A stretch of DNA of 64,000 nt, from contig CANMOU010000002.1 of the NCBI GenBank assembly GCA_947499555.1, positions 631,001 through 695,000 of the forward strand. Reading direction: 5' to 3'. The notes beneath the pieces were generated by a model, which ran no database searches, was not told where the DNA came from, and was given only the letters and a program-made list of their open reading frames with translations. The position numbers and the translations under genes were made by a program. Source of the DNA: an uncultured Roseovarius sp. (lineage in GTDB: Bacteria > Pseudomonadota > Alphaproteobacteria > Rhodobacterales > Rhodobacteraceae). Shown piece after piece: positions 8,025 through 16,503 of this stretch. Position 1 is the first letter of the stretch, and each line of letters starts with the position of its first letter.

Positions 8025-9395
8025 ATGACGACGACCGTAGAGCTTCCACTTTGGCTTTTGATTCTGATCCTGCTGTTTGCGGCGGTTACGTTTGCGTCTC
8101 ACTTTCTTTTTCCGTCTGTAAGGTGGTTCTTTCGCCGTCGCATGGAGCGTGTTGTCTCAAAGCTGAACACCCGGCTTGAAAGACCAATTGAACCTTTCAA
8201 GCTTGCACGGCGCTATGACATGATCCAGCGGCTCATTTACGACCCCGAGGTAAGCGTTGCGATTGCGGAATATGCGCGCAAGAACGACGTGCCGGAAAAC
8301 GTCGCCTTCGAGATGGCCCGCCGTTATGCGCGGGAAATTGTGCCCAGTTTTTCCGCCACGGCATATTTCGGCATCGCGATCCGCATGGCCAAGGCGCTGA
8401 GCCTTGCGCTTTACCGCGTGCGCATGGGCCGGTTCGATGATGAGCAGATCGGCGCGATAGACAGCACTGCGACGGTTATTTTTGTGATGAACCACCGCTC
8501 GAACATGGACTATGTTCTGGTGACGTGGCTTGCGGCCGAACGGTCGGCGCTCAGCTACGCTGTCGGAGAGTGGGCGCGGGTCTGGCCGCTTTCGCGGCTG
8601 ATCAAGGCCATGGGCGCCTACTTTATTCGCCGCAAATCACGGGATGCGCTCTACCGGCGCGTTCTCTCGCGGTATGTCGGTCTTGCAACGGATGGCGGTG
8701 TGACCCAGGCTGTATTCCCAGAGGGCGGTTTGAGCCTTGATGGTGCCCTTGCGCCGCCCAAGCTTGGGATTTTGAAATACATCATCGAGGAGCGGTCGAA
8801 CTTTGAACGTGATGTGGTGTTTGTTCCCGTGGCGGTGAATTATGATCGCGTGTTTGAAGACCGGATCCTTGTGGCGGCGGGTCAGGCGGGCCATCGTCGT
8901 TTTGGTGCAAAGATAAGTGTTGTGGCCACGTTTATCGTCAAACAGTTTTGGCTTTGGATCACGCGGCGCTACCACCGTCATGGATATGCGGCGGCCAGCT
9001 TTGGTGCTCCGGTGTCGTTGCGCGCTTTTCAGGAGGAGCAACCGGACGCGCCGGTTGAGGCATTGGGCGAAGTGCTCATGCGGCGCATTGGAGAGGAAGT
9101 GCCGGTTTTGCCAGTGCCTCTGGTCGCGCATGCACTTCTGGAAAATGATGGGGCGCTGGGAAGAGAGGCGTTGACCAGACGTGCCGGAGAGTTGACCGAA
9201 CAAATCTCGCAAGCTCATGTTCATATTCCACGGGACGATCTGGGCTATGCAATTGACGTGGGCACGCGGAACCTGCTGAAACGTGGGTTGATCGAGGAAA
9301 CGCCGGATGGGTTCGTCGTTGTCGATGCGGAGCGGGCAATTTTGGCCTATTATGCGAATTCAATTACGCAGCTCTTTCGCAGTTGCAGCGGATGA
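8025..9395 (+). CDS. Glycerol-3-phosphate/1-acylglycerol-3-phosphate acyltransferase (PlsB/PlsC family)
   Basis: The start is uncertain: the ATG at 8025 is used here, while a TTG at 7989 would add 12 residues, and neither has a good ribosome-binding site. An N-terminal membrane helix is followed by a soluble region and an acyltransferase domain. The domain has the HX4D catalytic motif in NHRSNMD (His about 157, Asp about 162) and the glycerophosphate-binding block FPEGGLS about 80 residues later. At 456 residues it is longer than PlsC (about 240) and closer to PlsB-like enzymes. It probably acylates glycerol phosphate or lysophosphatidate at the inner membrane. It lies between ecm and ccr and may share their control, although its role in that pathway is not obvious. 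Confidence 0.75.
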   Translation: MTTTVELPLWLLILILLFAAVTFASHFLFPSVRWFFRRRMERVVSKLNTRLERPIEPFKLARRYDMIQRLIYDPEVSVAIAEYARKNDVPENVAFEMARRYAREIVPSFSATAYFGIAIRMAKALSLALYRVRMGRFDDEQIGAIDSTATVIFVMNHRSNMDYVLVTWLAAERSALSYAVGEWARVWPLSRLIKAMGAYFIRRKSRDALYRRVLSRYVGLATDGGVTQAVFPEGGLSLDGALAPPKLGILKYIIEERSNFERDVVFVPVAVNYDRVFEDRILVAAGQAGHRRFGAKISVVATFIVKQFWLWITRRYHRHGYAAASFGAPVSLRAFQEEQPDAPVEALGEVLMRRIGEEVPVLPVPLVAHALLENDGALGREALTRRAGELTEQISQAHVHIPRDDLGYAIDVGTRNLLKRGLIEETPDGFVVVDAERAILAYYANSITQLFRSCSG

Positions 9396-9499
9396 TGTAG
9401 AATTTTCTGCAGTCGCAAAGTTATAAAATTTCAAAAAACGTACACAAAGCATTGCATTGTTGCGCGGCGGACGATATCCCTTCGATGAACTTCGCGATT

Positions 9500-9521
9500 C
9501 TGCGTTGCGGCAATTTCTTGT
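9500..9521 (+). promoter_or_regulatory. Candidate operator directly upstream of ccr
   Basis: CTGCGTTGCGGCAATTTCTT repeats the site at 7923-7942 almost exactly and abuts the ribosome-binding site of ccr (TAAGGAGG at 9520-9527). Its position would let a bound protein block the start region, or the site could act at the RNA level. Confidence 0.45.
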
Positions 9522-9533
9522 AAGGAGGCCATT

Positions 9534-10823
9534 ATGGCTTTGGACACGGACACCGGCATCGCGCCCTACGAGGCGCCAGAGAAAGACCTCTATGAGTTGG
9601 GTGAGCTGCCCCCGTTGGGCTATGTGCCCAAGCAAATGTACGCATGGGCCATTCGTCGTGAACGTCACGGTGAACCGGACAAGTCCTTTCAGGTCGAAGT
9701 TGTTGATGTGCCAAAGCTGCAAAGCCACGAGGTGCTTGTTCTGGTGATGGCGGCTGGCGTGAACTACAACGGCATCTGGGCGGGCCTAGGTGAACCGATC
9801 AGCCCTTTTGATGGCCATGGCGCAGATTATCACATTGCCGGGTCGGACGCGTCTGGCATTGTCTGGGCCGTGGGCGACCGGGTGAAGAACTGGAAAGTGG
9901 GCGACGAGGTGGTTATCCACTGTAACCAGGACGATGGCGACGATGACCATTGTAATGGCGGGGATCCGATGTATTCGCCAAGCCAACGGATCTGGGGCTA
10001 TGAGACGCCGGATGGGTCTTTCGCGCAGTTCACCAATGTGCAGGCGCAGCAGCTTATGCGTCGGCCAAAGCATCTGAGCTGGGAAGAGAGCGCGTGTTAC
10101 ACGCTTACGCTTGCGACGGCCTATCGTATGATTTTTGGCCACCATCCGCATGAGCTTAAGCCTGGTCAGAACGTTCTGGTCTGGGGCGCGTCGGGCGGCC
10201 TTGGGTCTTTTGCGATCCAGCTGGCCAATACAGTGGGCGCGAATGCCATCGGCGTGATCTCGGATGAAGACAAGCGGGAGTTTGTCATGAGCCTTGGCGC
10301 CAAGGGTGTGATCAACCGCAAAGACTTTAACTGTTGGGGGCAGCTGCCCAAGGTGAATTCGCCCGAATATAAAGAGTGGTTCGCCGAGGCGCGGAAGTTT
10401 GGCAAGGCGATCTGGGACATCACCGGCAAGGGTGTCAACGTCGATATGGTGTTTGAACACCCCGGCGAAGCGACATTCCCGATCTCGACGCTTGTCTGCA
10501 AGAAAGGCGGGATGGTTGTGATCTGTGCCGGGACCACCGGGTTCAACTGTACTTTCGACGTGCGTTACATGTGGATGCACCAGAAGCGCCTTCAGGGTTC
10601 GCATTTTGCCCATCTGGCGCAGGCGTCGGCTGCGAACCAACTGGTGATTGAGCGCCGGATTGATCCATGCATGTCCGAGGTTTTTCCATGGGAAGAGATT
10701 CCGCACGCGCATATGAAAATGATGCGGAACGAACATAAGCCAGGCAACATGGCGGTCCTGGTTCAGTCGCCACGCACCGGTTTGAGGACGGTGGAAGAGG
10801 TTCTGGAAGCCGGTAAATCCTGA
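9534..10823 (+). CDS. ccr: Crotonyl-CoA carboxylase/reductase
   Basis: A 429-residue medium-chain dehydrogenase/reductase with a strong TAAGGAGG ribosome-binding site. Features match Ccr throughout: the N-terminal LPPLGYVPKQMYAWAIR segment, the CO2-pocket loop GVNYNGIWAGLGEP, the NADPH-binding GASGGLGSFAIQLA, FEHPGEATFP, and the C-terminal HFAHLAQASAANQLV. It carboxylates crotonyl-CoA to ethylmalonyl-CoA using NADPH and CO2, the defining step of the ethylmalonyl-CoA pathway, and feeds Ecm encoded nearby. The upstream site at 9500-9521 resembles one near ecm, consistent with shared control. A hairpin terminator follows at 10852. Confidence 0.96.
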   Translation: MALDTDTGIAPYEAPEKDLYELGELPPLGYVPKQMYAWAIRRERHGEPDKSFQVEVVDVPKLQSHEVLVLVMAAGVNYNGIWAGLGEPISPFDGHGADYHIAGSDASGIVWAVGDRVKNWKVGDEVVIHCNQDDGDDDHCNGGDPMYSPSQRIWGYETPDGSFAQFTNVQAQQLMRRPKHLSWEESACYTLTLATAYRMIFGHHPHELKPGQNVLVWGASGGLGSFAIQLANTVGANAIGVISDEDKREFVMSLGAKGVINRKDFNCWGQLPKVNSPEYKEWFAEARKFGKAIWDITGKGVNVDMVFEHPGEATFPISTLVCKKGGMVVICAGTTGFNCTFDVRYMWMHQKRLQGSHFAHLAQASAANQLVIERRIDPCMSEVFPWEEIPHAHMKMMRNEHKPGNMAVLVQSPRTGLRTVEEVLEAGKS

Positions 10824-10851
10824 CACCGACGCTATTTCGAATCAAAATTCA

Positions 10852-10886
10852 AACCTGCGGATCAGATGACGATTCGCAGGTTTTGT
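10852..10886 (+). terminator. Rho-independent terminator of ccr
   Basis: The arms AACCTGCG (10852-10859) and CGCAGGTT (10875-10882) are perfectly complementary. The loop can extend the stem (GATC...GATT), and the right arm runs into TTTTGTTG. It lies 29 bases after the ccr stop. Confidence 0.75.
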
Positions 10887-10932
10887 TGTCTGTGGCCTCT
10901 CGACCCCAAGAATTAGGGGGATTTTAGGACAC

Positions 10933-10966
10933 ACTCGCTATTTTCGGGGAGTGAAAATAGGCGAGT
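10933..10966. promoter_or_regulatory. Long inverted repeat upstream of the quorum-sensing locus
   Basis: ACTCGCTATTTTC (10933-10945) and GAAAATAGGCGAGT (10953-10966) pair over 13 bases with one bulged G and a 7-base loop. It stands between the ccr terminator and the luxR leader ORF. There is no U-run after it, so an operator or an RNA structure at the 5' end of the lux transcript is as likely as a terminator. Confidence 0.45.
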
Positions 10967-11034
10967 ACGCCGGAAATCTTTAACATGCTAAGGTTGATTA
11001 ACGTTTTGTTAACCGCCGTTACAGGAGGCTTAAG

Positions 11035-11244
11035 ATGCAAAATGAATGGATTCTCGACGTCTTGGCCGATTTGAGGACCTTTGCGCATCAGAATGGCCTT
11101 TCCACTCTGGCCGAACATCTGGATGATACGCGATTGGTTGCAGCGACGGCCCTGACGTCTAACGGGGAAGGGCGAACGGGGAATGAATGCAGAACCGCCC
11201 AGGCGGCTGGACACGATACTGGAGGACGTGGAACGCGCCTCTGA
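11035..11244 (+). CDS. Small protein upstream of luxR (69 residues)
   Basis: The ATG at 11035 has one of the best ribosome-binding sites in the window (AGGAGG, 9 bases before the start), so the frame is very likely translated. The first about 45 residues (NEWILDVLADLRTFA, LSTLAEHLDDTRLVAATAL) look like a short helical protein that I associate with luxR loci in this family. The Gly/Thr/Arg-rich end may be less constrained. It overlaps the luxR start by 62 bases in another frame, so its translation may gate that of luxR. No function is known to me. Confidence 0.65.
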   Translation: MQNEWILDVLADLRTFAHQNGLSTLAEHLDDTRLVAATALTSNGEGRTGNECRTAQAAGHDTGGRGTRL

Positions 11245-11908
11245 TCCATCACATCTTCAAGTTATTAGCGAACATCTTCGCGATTTCTTTCGAATTGACC
11301 ATCTTGTTTATCACTGGGTGAGTGCCGCTGGCGACCAATATGGATGCGGCACCTATGATCCGGCTTGGGTCCAACGCTATCTTGAACAGGAATATCTGCG
11401 CGTCGATCCGGTAATCAAAGGATGCTACCAGCGATTTCATCCGGTCGACTGGAAGCGGCTTGACTGGTCCGGCAAGCACACGCAGGCCTTTTTGCAGGAG
11501 GCCCTCGAATATGGCCTTGGAAACCAAGGGTATTCTGTGCCGCTGCGAGGGCCAAACGGGCAATTTGCGCTCTTCACGGTGAATCATCGTTGCGAGGATG
11601 AGGCGTGGGACGACTTTACCGAAAAGAACCGGCGCGAATTGATCCTGTGTGCGCATTACTTCAATCAAAAAGCGCTTGAGTTCGAGCCGGATCGGGCCCC
11701 GGCCCCGGCGCGCCAGTTGAGCCCGCGTGAGGTTGAGGCGCTGACGCTTCTGGCGCTGGGATATGGGCGCGCGCAGGTGGCGGAGACCTTATCGATCTCC
11801 GAGCATACCTTGCGGGTCTATATTGAATCCGCGCGTTTCAAACTGGGCGCGACAAACACGGTGCATGCCATCGCCCGCGCCATCAGCCAGGGCCTTATCG
11901 TGATCTAG
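11183..11908 (+). CDS. luxR: LuxR family quorum-sensing transcriptional regulator
   Basis: A 241-residue protein with an N-terminal autoinducer-binding domain and a C-terminal GerE-type helix-turn-helix (about 176-238, QLSPREVEALTLLA ... SISEHTLRVYIESARFKLG). The acyl-homoserine-lactone pocket residues Trp62, Tyr66, Asp75, Pro76 and Trp90 match TraR Trp57, Tyr61, Asp70, Pro71 and Trp85 with a constant offset of five, so it should bind an AHL. It would regulate the downstream synthase gene and other targets in a density-dependent way. Its start lies within the small upstream ORF, and its own ribosome-binding site is modest (GGGGAA). Confidence 0.92.
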   Translation: MNAEPPRRLDTILEDVERASDPSHLQVISEHLRDFFRIDHLVYHWVSAAGDQYGCGTYDPAWVQRYLEQEYLRVDPVIKGCYQRFHPVDWKRLDWSGKHTQAFLQEALEYGLGNQGYSVPLRGPNGQFALFTVNHRCEDEAWDDFTEKNRRELILCAHYFNQKALEFEPDRAPAPARQLSPREVEALTLLALGYGRAQVAETLSISEHTLRVYIESARFKLGATNTVHAIARAISQGLIVI

Positions 11909-11919
11909 GCAAATCCGAC

Positions 11920-11933
11920 GCAACGCACGTTGC
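11920..11933. promoter_or_regulatory. Perfect dyad between luxR and luxI (lux-box candidate)
   Basis: GCAACGCACGTTGC is a perfect 6-bp inverted repeat with a 2-base centre, 12 bases after the luxR stop and 62 bases before luxI. Its place and symmetry fit an autoinducer-responsive operator. It is shorter than the classical 18-20 bp lux box. Confidence 0.4.
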
Positions 11934-11994
11934 CTGCGCAAGCTGTTAACGCCTTCCCCCGAAGTCTGCTCCTGCCGACAAGGGGAGGACCAAC

Positions 11995-12630
11995 ATGCTT
12001 CGCTATCTATACGCAGATCAGCTGCACCTGTTTCCGAAATTGCGCGATGGAATGTTTCTTGATCGCAGGGACCAATTCAAGACCCGACTGGGCTGGGAGG
12101 TTGAGGTTGATGAACAGGGTTTTGAGCGCGACCATTATGATACGCTGAACCCACTTTATGTGATCTGGGAAGGCGCGGAAGGGCAGCACCAGGGATCAAT
12201 GCGGTTTTTGCCCACGACCGGGCAGACCATGATCAACGATCATTTTCAGCACATCCTTGGAGGCGGTACGATTGAGAGCCCGTTGATCTGGGAATGCACA
12301 CGGTTTTGCCTTTCGCGCAGTGCCGAAAGCCGCGTTGCAGCGGCGCTCATGCTTGGTGGTGGCGAGTTGATGCGCCACTTTGGCGTGCGTCATTTTGCAG
12401 GCGTTTTTGATGCACGCATGGTGCGGATCTATCGAATGATCGGCTCTTCGCCTGAAATCCTAGGGAGCGAGGGAAAGGGACGCCAGCAGATCAGTGTCGG
12501 CCTTTGGGAATTCACCGAAGAGGCGCGTCGCAAGGTTGCCCAACGTGCAAATGTGACGCCGGAGCAATCGGAACATTGGTTCGGACTTAGCTTTGGAGAC
12601 GCAACGAGGGCATTTGCGGAAACAGCCTGA
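11995..12630 (+). CDS. luxI: Acyl-homoserine-lactone synthase (LuxI family)
   Basis: A 211-residue protein starting after AAGGGGAGGA. All diagnostic LuxI positions are visible: Arg24/25, Phe28 and Trp34 in RRDQFKTRLGW, Asp46 and Asp49 in DHYDTLNP, Arg70 in GSMRF, Phe84, and Glu100 and Arg103 in WECTRF. It joins S-adenosylmethionine with an acyl-ACP to give an AHL signal that the adjacent LuxR should sense. The acyl chain cannot be predicted. The product supply links to fatty-acid metabolism, but no acyl-ACP genes lie next to it. Confidence 0.93.
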   Translation: MLRYLYADQLHLFPKLRDGMFLDRRDQFKTRLGWEVEVDEQGFERDHYDTLNPLYVIWEGAEGQHQGSMRFLPTTGQTMINDHFQHILGGGTIESPLIWECTRFCLSRSAESRVAAALMLGGGELMRHFGVRHFAGVFDARMVRIYRMIGSSPEILGSEGKGRQQISVGLWEFTEEARRKVAQRANVTPEQSEHWFGLSFGDATRAFAETA

Positions 12631-12679
12631 GCGACGGCTTTCGCTGGCAGGTTTTGGGAGGCGGCTGTAGGGTCGCATC

Positions 12680-14203
12680 ATGTCGAGACAGGCTCCCATC
12701 TTTTCCGATGATCAGGCCGAAGCGCATGACCGCATTTCAGAAGTCCTGCGCGAGGTCGGTGTTGATCTTGAGGATGCGTTGTTAACGCCCCCCAGAGAGG
12801 GCAAATCTTCGGTCATGGCGGTTGTCGGAAAGGCGGGTTCCGGCAAGACATTGCTTCTCGCAGAGCTATACCGTGCCCTGGAAGACGCTGGCGTCGACAT
12901 CGTTTCGGGCGATTGGGAGGGCAGGCGGCGTAAAGATCGGCGCACGCTTGCCATTCTCGCCCCCACCAACAAGGCCGCCAGCGTCTTGCGCATGCGCGGG
13001 GTGCCTGCCACCACCATTCACCGCATTCTTTATACGCCGGTCTACGACCCGGAATACGAGCGCATTGCGGCATGGCTTTCGGGACAGGGCGACCGGCCTG
13101 AAATCGAAGGGTTGACCGACGAAGCGTTGGATCGGGCGCATGCGTTTTTTCAAAGCCATAAGTCGATCCCGGGCGCGTTGGCCGCCGCGGGTTTGCGCGG
13201 CTCGGATTTCATAACCGGCTGGAAACGCCGGGAAGAGCCGCTGGATATCGGGTTCATCGACGAAGCGTCGATGCTGGATGACAAACAGTTTGAGGATCTC
13301 AAAGACATCTTTCCGACCTTGCTGCTTTTTGGTGATCCTGCGCAGCTTGCGCCTGTGAACCAATCGGGTGCGATGGTCTTTGACGGGTTGCCTGCCCCTG
13401 CCAAGCTGACACTCAGCCGTGTGCACCGTCAGGATGCAGACAATCCTATTCTTGATCTGGCCCACGCCCTGGCCGATCCGGAGGTTGGGTTTGAGGATTT
13501 TGAGCGGCTGGTTGAACAAACGGCGGCGACGGATGAGCGCGTGATCTGGGCAACCCGTGTCGAGGTCGATCTAATGGCGCGCAGTCCGGTTCTGGTTTGG
13601 CGCAATGCGACGCGCATTCGTCTGATCAATGCTTTTCGGTCGGTGCATAGCGCGCCGGAGACGGAGCTTCTGGAAGGGGAGCCTTTGATCTGTGATGGGA
13701 TTGAACTGCCACTCAAGCACCGTAAGAAGCGGCTTGATCTTGAGGCGCGCGGGCTGATCAAGGGCGCACAGGTGATTTACCTTGGTCCAGGGCGCAAGCC
13801 GGGGTTTTCGCGGCTGCATGTGATGGGTGCCGAGGACCCAAGGGTTTCGGCCGCCTCGATCGTGAAGATCGAAAAGCCGGACGAGGAAGAGCCTTTCATC
13901 CCGTTCGCAGCGCGTATGGGCGCCACGTTCCTGCATGGGGCGACGGTCACCATTCACAAGGCGCAGGGCAGCCAGTGGCCCGATGTTCAGGTCTTTGCGC
14001 CCGATATTTACGCCGCAGCCCGCATGGGCCGGACCGAGGCGGGCCAGCCGCTTTGGAAACGGCTCGCATACGTGGCGATCACGCGGGCTGAAGAACGGCT
14101 GCATTGGGTGGTGCGCAACCGGATTGCCAAGCCCACAGGTGGCCTTCGAGTGGATGATCTGAAGACAGCGCCAGCACCATTGGAATTGGAGGCAGAGACA
14201 TGA
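12680..14203 (+). CDS. ATP-dependent DNA helicase, RecD/UvrD-like superfamily 1
   Basis: A 507-residue AAA-type helicase. It has a Walker A GKAGSGKT (50-57), a motif Ia-like APTNKAASVLR near 94, a Walker B FIDEAS (192-197), a motif III-like LLFGDPAQLAPV, and C-terminal motifs V/VI in ATVTIHKAQGSQWPDV and YVAITRAEERLHWVV. The layout resembles the short RecD2/Dda-like helicases rather than full RecD. It should unwind or remodel DNA during repair or replication restart. The stop overlaps the SDR gene start (ATGA), so the two are co-translated, although no functional link is evident. Confidence 0.85.
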   Translation: MSRQAPIFSDDQAEAHDRISEVLREVGVDLEDALLTPPREGKSSVMAVVGKAGSGKTLLLAELYRALEDAGVDIVSGDWEGRRRKDRRTLAILAPTNKAASVLRMRGVPATTIHRILYTPVYDPEYERIAAWLSGQGDRPEIEGLTDEALDRAHAFFQSHKSIPGALAAAGLRGSDFITGWKRREEPLDIGFIDEASMLDDKQFEDLKDIFPTLLLFGDPAQLAPVNQSGAMVFDGLPAPAKLTLSRVHRQDADNPILDLAHALADPEVGFEDFERLVEQTAATDERVIWATRVEVDLMARSPVLVWRNATRIRLINAFRSVHSAPETELLEGEPLICDGIELPLKHRKKRLDLEARGLIKGAQVIYLGPGRKPGFSRLHVMGAEDPRVSAASIVKIEKPDEEEPFIPFAARMGATFLHGATVTIHKAQGSQWPDVQVFAPDIYAAARMGRTEAGQPLWKRLAYVAITRAEERLHWVVRNRIAKPTGGLRVDDLKTAPAPLELEAET

Positions 14204-14934
14204 AGAGCATTCTGATCACAGGGGCGAGTTCCGGGATTGGCCGTAAGGCGGCAGAGGTCTTTCTGGAGGCTGGCTGGCGCGTGGGCTGCGTGGCGCGGCG
14301 CGCGGACAAGCTGGCAGAGCTGACCGCGATCCATGACATGGCCATCGCCTTGCCTGCTGACGTGACAGACAAAGATGAGATGACGGCGGTGTTTTCCAAG
14401 TTTGTGGATCAGGTCGGCAGGCTGGATGCAGTTTTCAATAATGCGGGCATGTTCGGACCATCGAAATCGCCAGATGAGGTCGATCTTGAGGCTTTTGATC
14501 AGGTCATCAACGTGAATGTGCGCGGCATGTTCATCACGGCCAAGCTGGCCTTTGCTCAGATGCGTGCGCAGGATCCTCAGGGCGGGCGGATCATCAACAA
14601 CGGATCCCTGTCGGCGCATAATCCGCGACCGGGTTCGATCTGTTACACGACTTCGAAACATGCGGTCACGGGCATGACGCGATCCATTTCGCTCGATGGG
14701 CGGCCTTTCAACATTGCTTGCGGTCAGATTGACATCGGCAATGCCAAGACCGAGTTGGTCGAGGATCTGAATGCGCGCATATTGGCGGAAAACCCCGATG
14801 CCACGCTTATGCCGATGATGGATGTGGGCGATGCGGCGCGGTCTGTTCTGCATATGGCCAGCCTGCCACTGGAAGCAAATGTGCAATTCATGACCGTTCT
14901 GGCAACCACCATGCCCTATATTGGACGCGGTTGA
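14200..14934 (+). CDS. SDR family oxidoreductase
   Basis: A 244-residue short-chain dehydrogenase of classical type. It has the cofactor loop TGASSGIG (7-14), NNAG at 80-83, catalytic Ser136 and the YxxxK pair Tyr149/Lys153 (YTTSK). An Arg-Arg after the second strand (VARRADK) favours NADPH. The substrate is unknown. The gene overlaps the helicase gene by four bases. Confidence 0.88.
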   Translation: MKSILITGASSGIGRKAAEVFLEAGWRVGCVARRADKLAELTAIHDMAIALPADVTDKDEMTAVFSKFVDQVGRLDAVFNNAGMFGPSKSPDEVDLEAFDQVINVNVRGMFITAKLAFAQMRAQDPQGGRIINNGSLSAHNPRPGSICYTTSKHAVTGMTRSISLDGRPFNIACGQIDIGNAKTELVEDLNARILAENPDATLMPMMDVGDAARSVLHMASLPLEANVQFMTVLATTMPYIGRG

Positions 14935-14975
14935 ATTCACTTGATTTAACCCAAGTTTGCAGCAAGGCTGACGGC

Positions 14976-15320
14976 ATGACTGTTCAGACACCCGTTCCTT
15001 TCTCGAACTTCAAGGGACCAGAGCAGGTTGCCTTTCATAGAACAGAGCTCTCGGTGATCCTGTCCGTTTACGGGCGTATGGTTGCTGCGGGCGAATGGCG
15101 GGATTACGGAATCTCATCGCTCAAGGATGTAGCGGTATTCTCGGTTTTTCGGCGCACAGCGGAACACCCGCTATACCGCATAGAGAAACGTCCCAAACTG
15201 CGTGGTCGACAGGGACAGTATTCGGTGATTGGCATGGACGGTCAGATCCTGAAACGTGGGTCTGATCTGCGCACCGTATTGCGGGTGTTGGAGCGAAAGC
15301 TCATTCGCGCCATCGACTAA
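14976..15320 (+). CDS. DUF2794 domain protein
   Basis: The ATG at 14976 gives 114 residues, the usual size of the alphaproteobacterial DUF2794 family. The sequence (VAFHRTELSVILSVYGRMVAAGEW, VFRRTAEHPLYRIEKRP, GQYSVIGMDGQILKRG) matches what I know of this family. It is a small basic cytoplasmic protein of unknown function. A longer in-frame start at 14931 lacks a ribosome-binding site. The gene ends 12 bases before the aminotransferase gene, suggesting co-transcription. Confidence 0.75.
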   Translation: MTVQTPVPFSNFKGPEQVAFHRTELSVILSVYGRMVAAGEWRDYGISSLKDVAVFSVFRRTAEHPLYRIEKRPKLRGRQGQYSVIGMDGQILKRGSDLRTVLRVLERKLIRAID

Positions 15321-15332
15321 AGTGAGACTTTC

Positions 15333-16472
15333 ATGACAACGCTGCCAGACTTCCGGCTGGAAGTGCATTTCAACAAATGGGAATTCAAGGCGCGCTACCA
15401 TTTGACTGCGTCCGATGCAGAAAGCATGTCGATGAGCGCCCTTCTGGATATGGCGTGTGCCGAGGATCGCGAGGCGTTCGAGACCATGTGGCTGGGGTAT
15501 ACCGAGACATATGGCGCACCGGAACTGCGTGACGCGATTGCAGGGACCTACGCCGCTCAGAAGCGCGAAAACGTGCTTTGTTTTGCCGGTGCCAGCGAGG
15601 GGATTTTCGCAGCCAACAACGTGATCCTGAATAAAGACAGCCATGCGATTGTGGTGACGCCCAATTACCAGTCGCATGAATCCCTGCCGCTGGCGATCTG
15701 CGAGGCCACGGGCGTGCCGCTTGATCCCGATGACGGCTGGTCGCTTGATATCGACAGGGTGGCCGATACCATCCGGCCCAATACGCGGCTGCTGACTATC
15801 AATTTTCCGCATAACCCCACCGGTACGATCCTGCCTTTGGACAGGTATCAGGCGTTGATTGAACTTTGCCGCAAACATGGCATCTACATTCTGCACGACG
15901 AGATTTTCCACGGGCTAGGGCCCAGCACTGCTCAGCACCTGCCGTTTACGGCAGATGTTTATGAGCGCGGTTTGTCGCTTGGGGTGATGTCCAAGTCCTA
16001 CGGTTTGCCGGGGCTGCGCATTGGTTGGATCGCCTGTCAGGATACTGACGTTCTGTCCAGGATGGAGCGGATGAAGCACTACTTGTCCATTTGCAATTCC
16101 GGGCCGAGTGAGCAGCTCGCCCGGATTGCACTGAAGAACCGCGACAAGATCCTGGCGCGGAACTGCGCCATAGTCGACGAGAACTTGCCCAAATGGGAGG
16201 CGTTTTTTGCACGCTATCCGGACCTTTTTGACTGGCAGCGGCCTGATGGGTCCTGCATGGCTTTCCCTCGCTACAAGGGGGCGGACGGCGTAGAGCGTTT
16301 TGCGCGGTCACTCGTGGAAGAGGCCGGGGTCCTGTTCTTGCCAAGTACCATCTACAGGTCTGATCTGGGGCCAACGCCCACAGATCGTTTTCGGCTTGGG
16401 CTTGGCCGCAAGGGTCTGGATGAAGGTCTGGCCGCGTTGGAGGCCCATATCATGCAGAATTCGGCACGTTGA
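15333..16472 (+). CDS. Pyridoxal-phosphate aminotransferase, class I/II
   Basis: A 379-residue fold-type I aminotransferase with the PLP Asp189 (HDEIFHGL), HNPTG at 160-164, the Schiff-base Lys221 (SKSYGLPGLRIGW) and a C-terminal RFRLGLGRKG containing the carboxylate-binding arginine. An alanine-glutamate or capreomycidine-synthase-like specificity is possible, because the N-terminal WEFKARYHLTASDAES segment and the YTETYGAPELRDAIA block recall that subgroup. The exact amino donor is unknown. It follows the DUF2794 gene closely and precedes a flavoprotein gene. Confidence 0.82.
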   Translation: MTTLPDFRLEVHFNKWEFKARYHLTASDAESMSMSALLDMACAEDREAFETMWLGYTETYGAPELRDAIAGTYAAQKRENVLCFAGASEGIFAANNVILNKDSHAIVVTPNYQSHESLPLAICEATGVPLDPDDGWSLDIDRVADTIRPNTRLLTINFPHNPTGTILPLDRYQALIELCRKHGIYILHDEIFHGLGPSTAQHLPFTADVYERGLSLGVMSKSYGLPGLRIGWIACQDTDVLSRMERMKHYLSICNSGPSEQLARIALKNRDKILARNCAIVDENLPKWEAFFARYPDLFDWQRPDGSCMAFPRYKGADGVERFARSLVEEAGVLFLPSTIYRSDLGPTPTDRFRLGLGRKGLDEGLAALEAHIMQNSAR

Positions 16473-16503
16473 CATCTTGCCTGCTTCGGCTTGAAGAGAT
16501 CAC

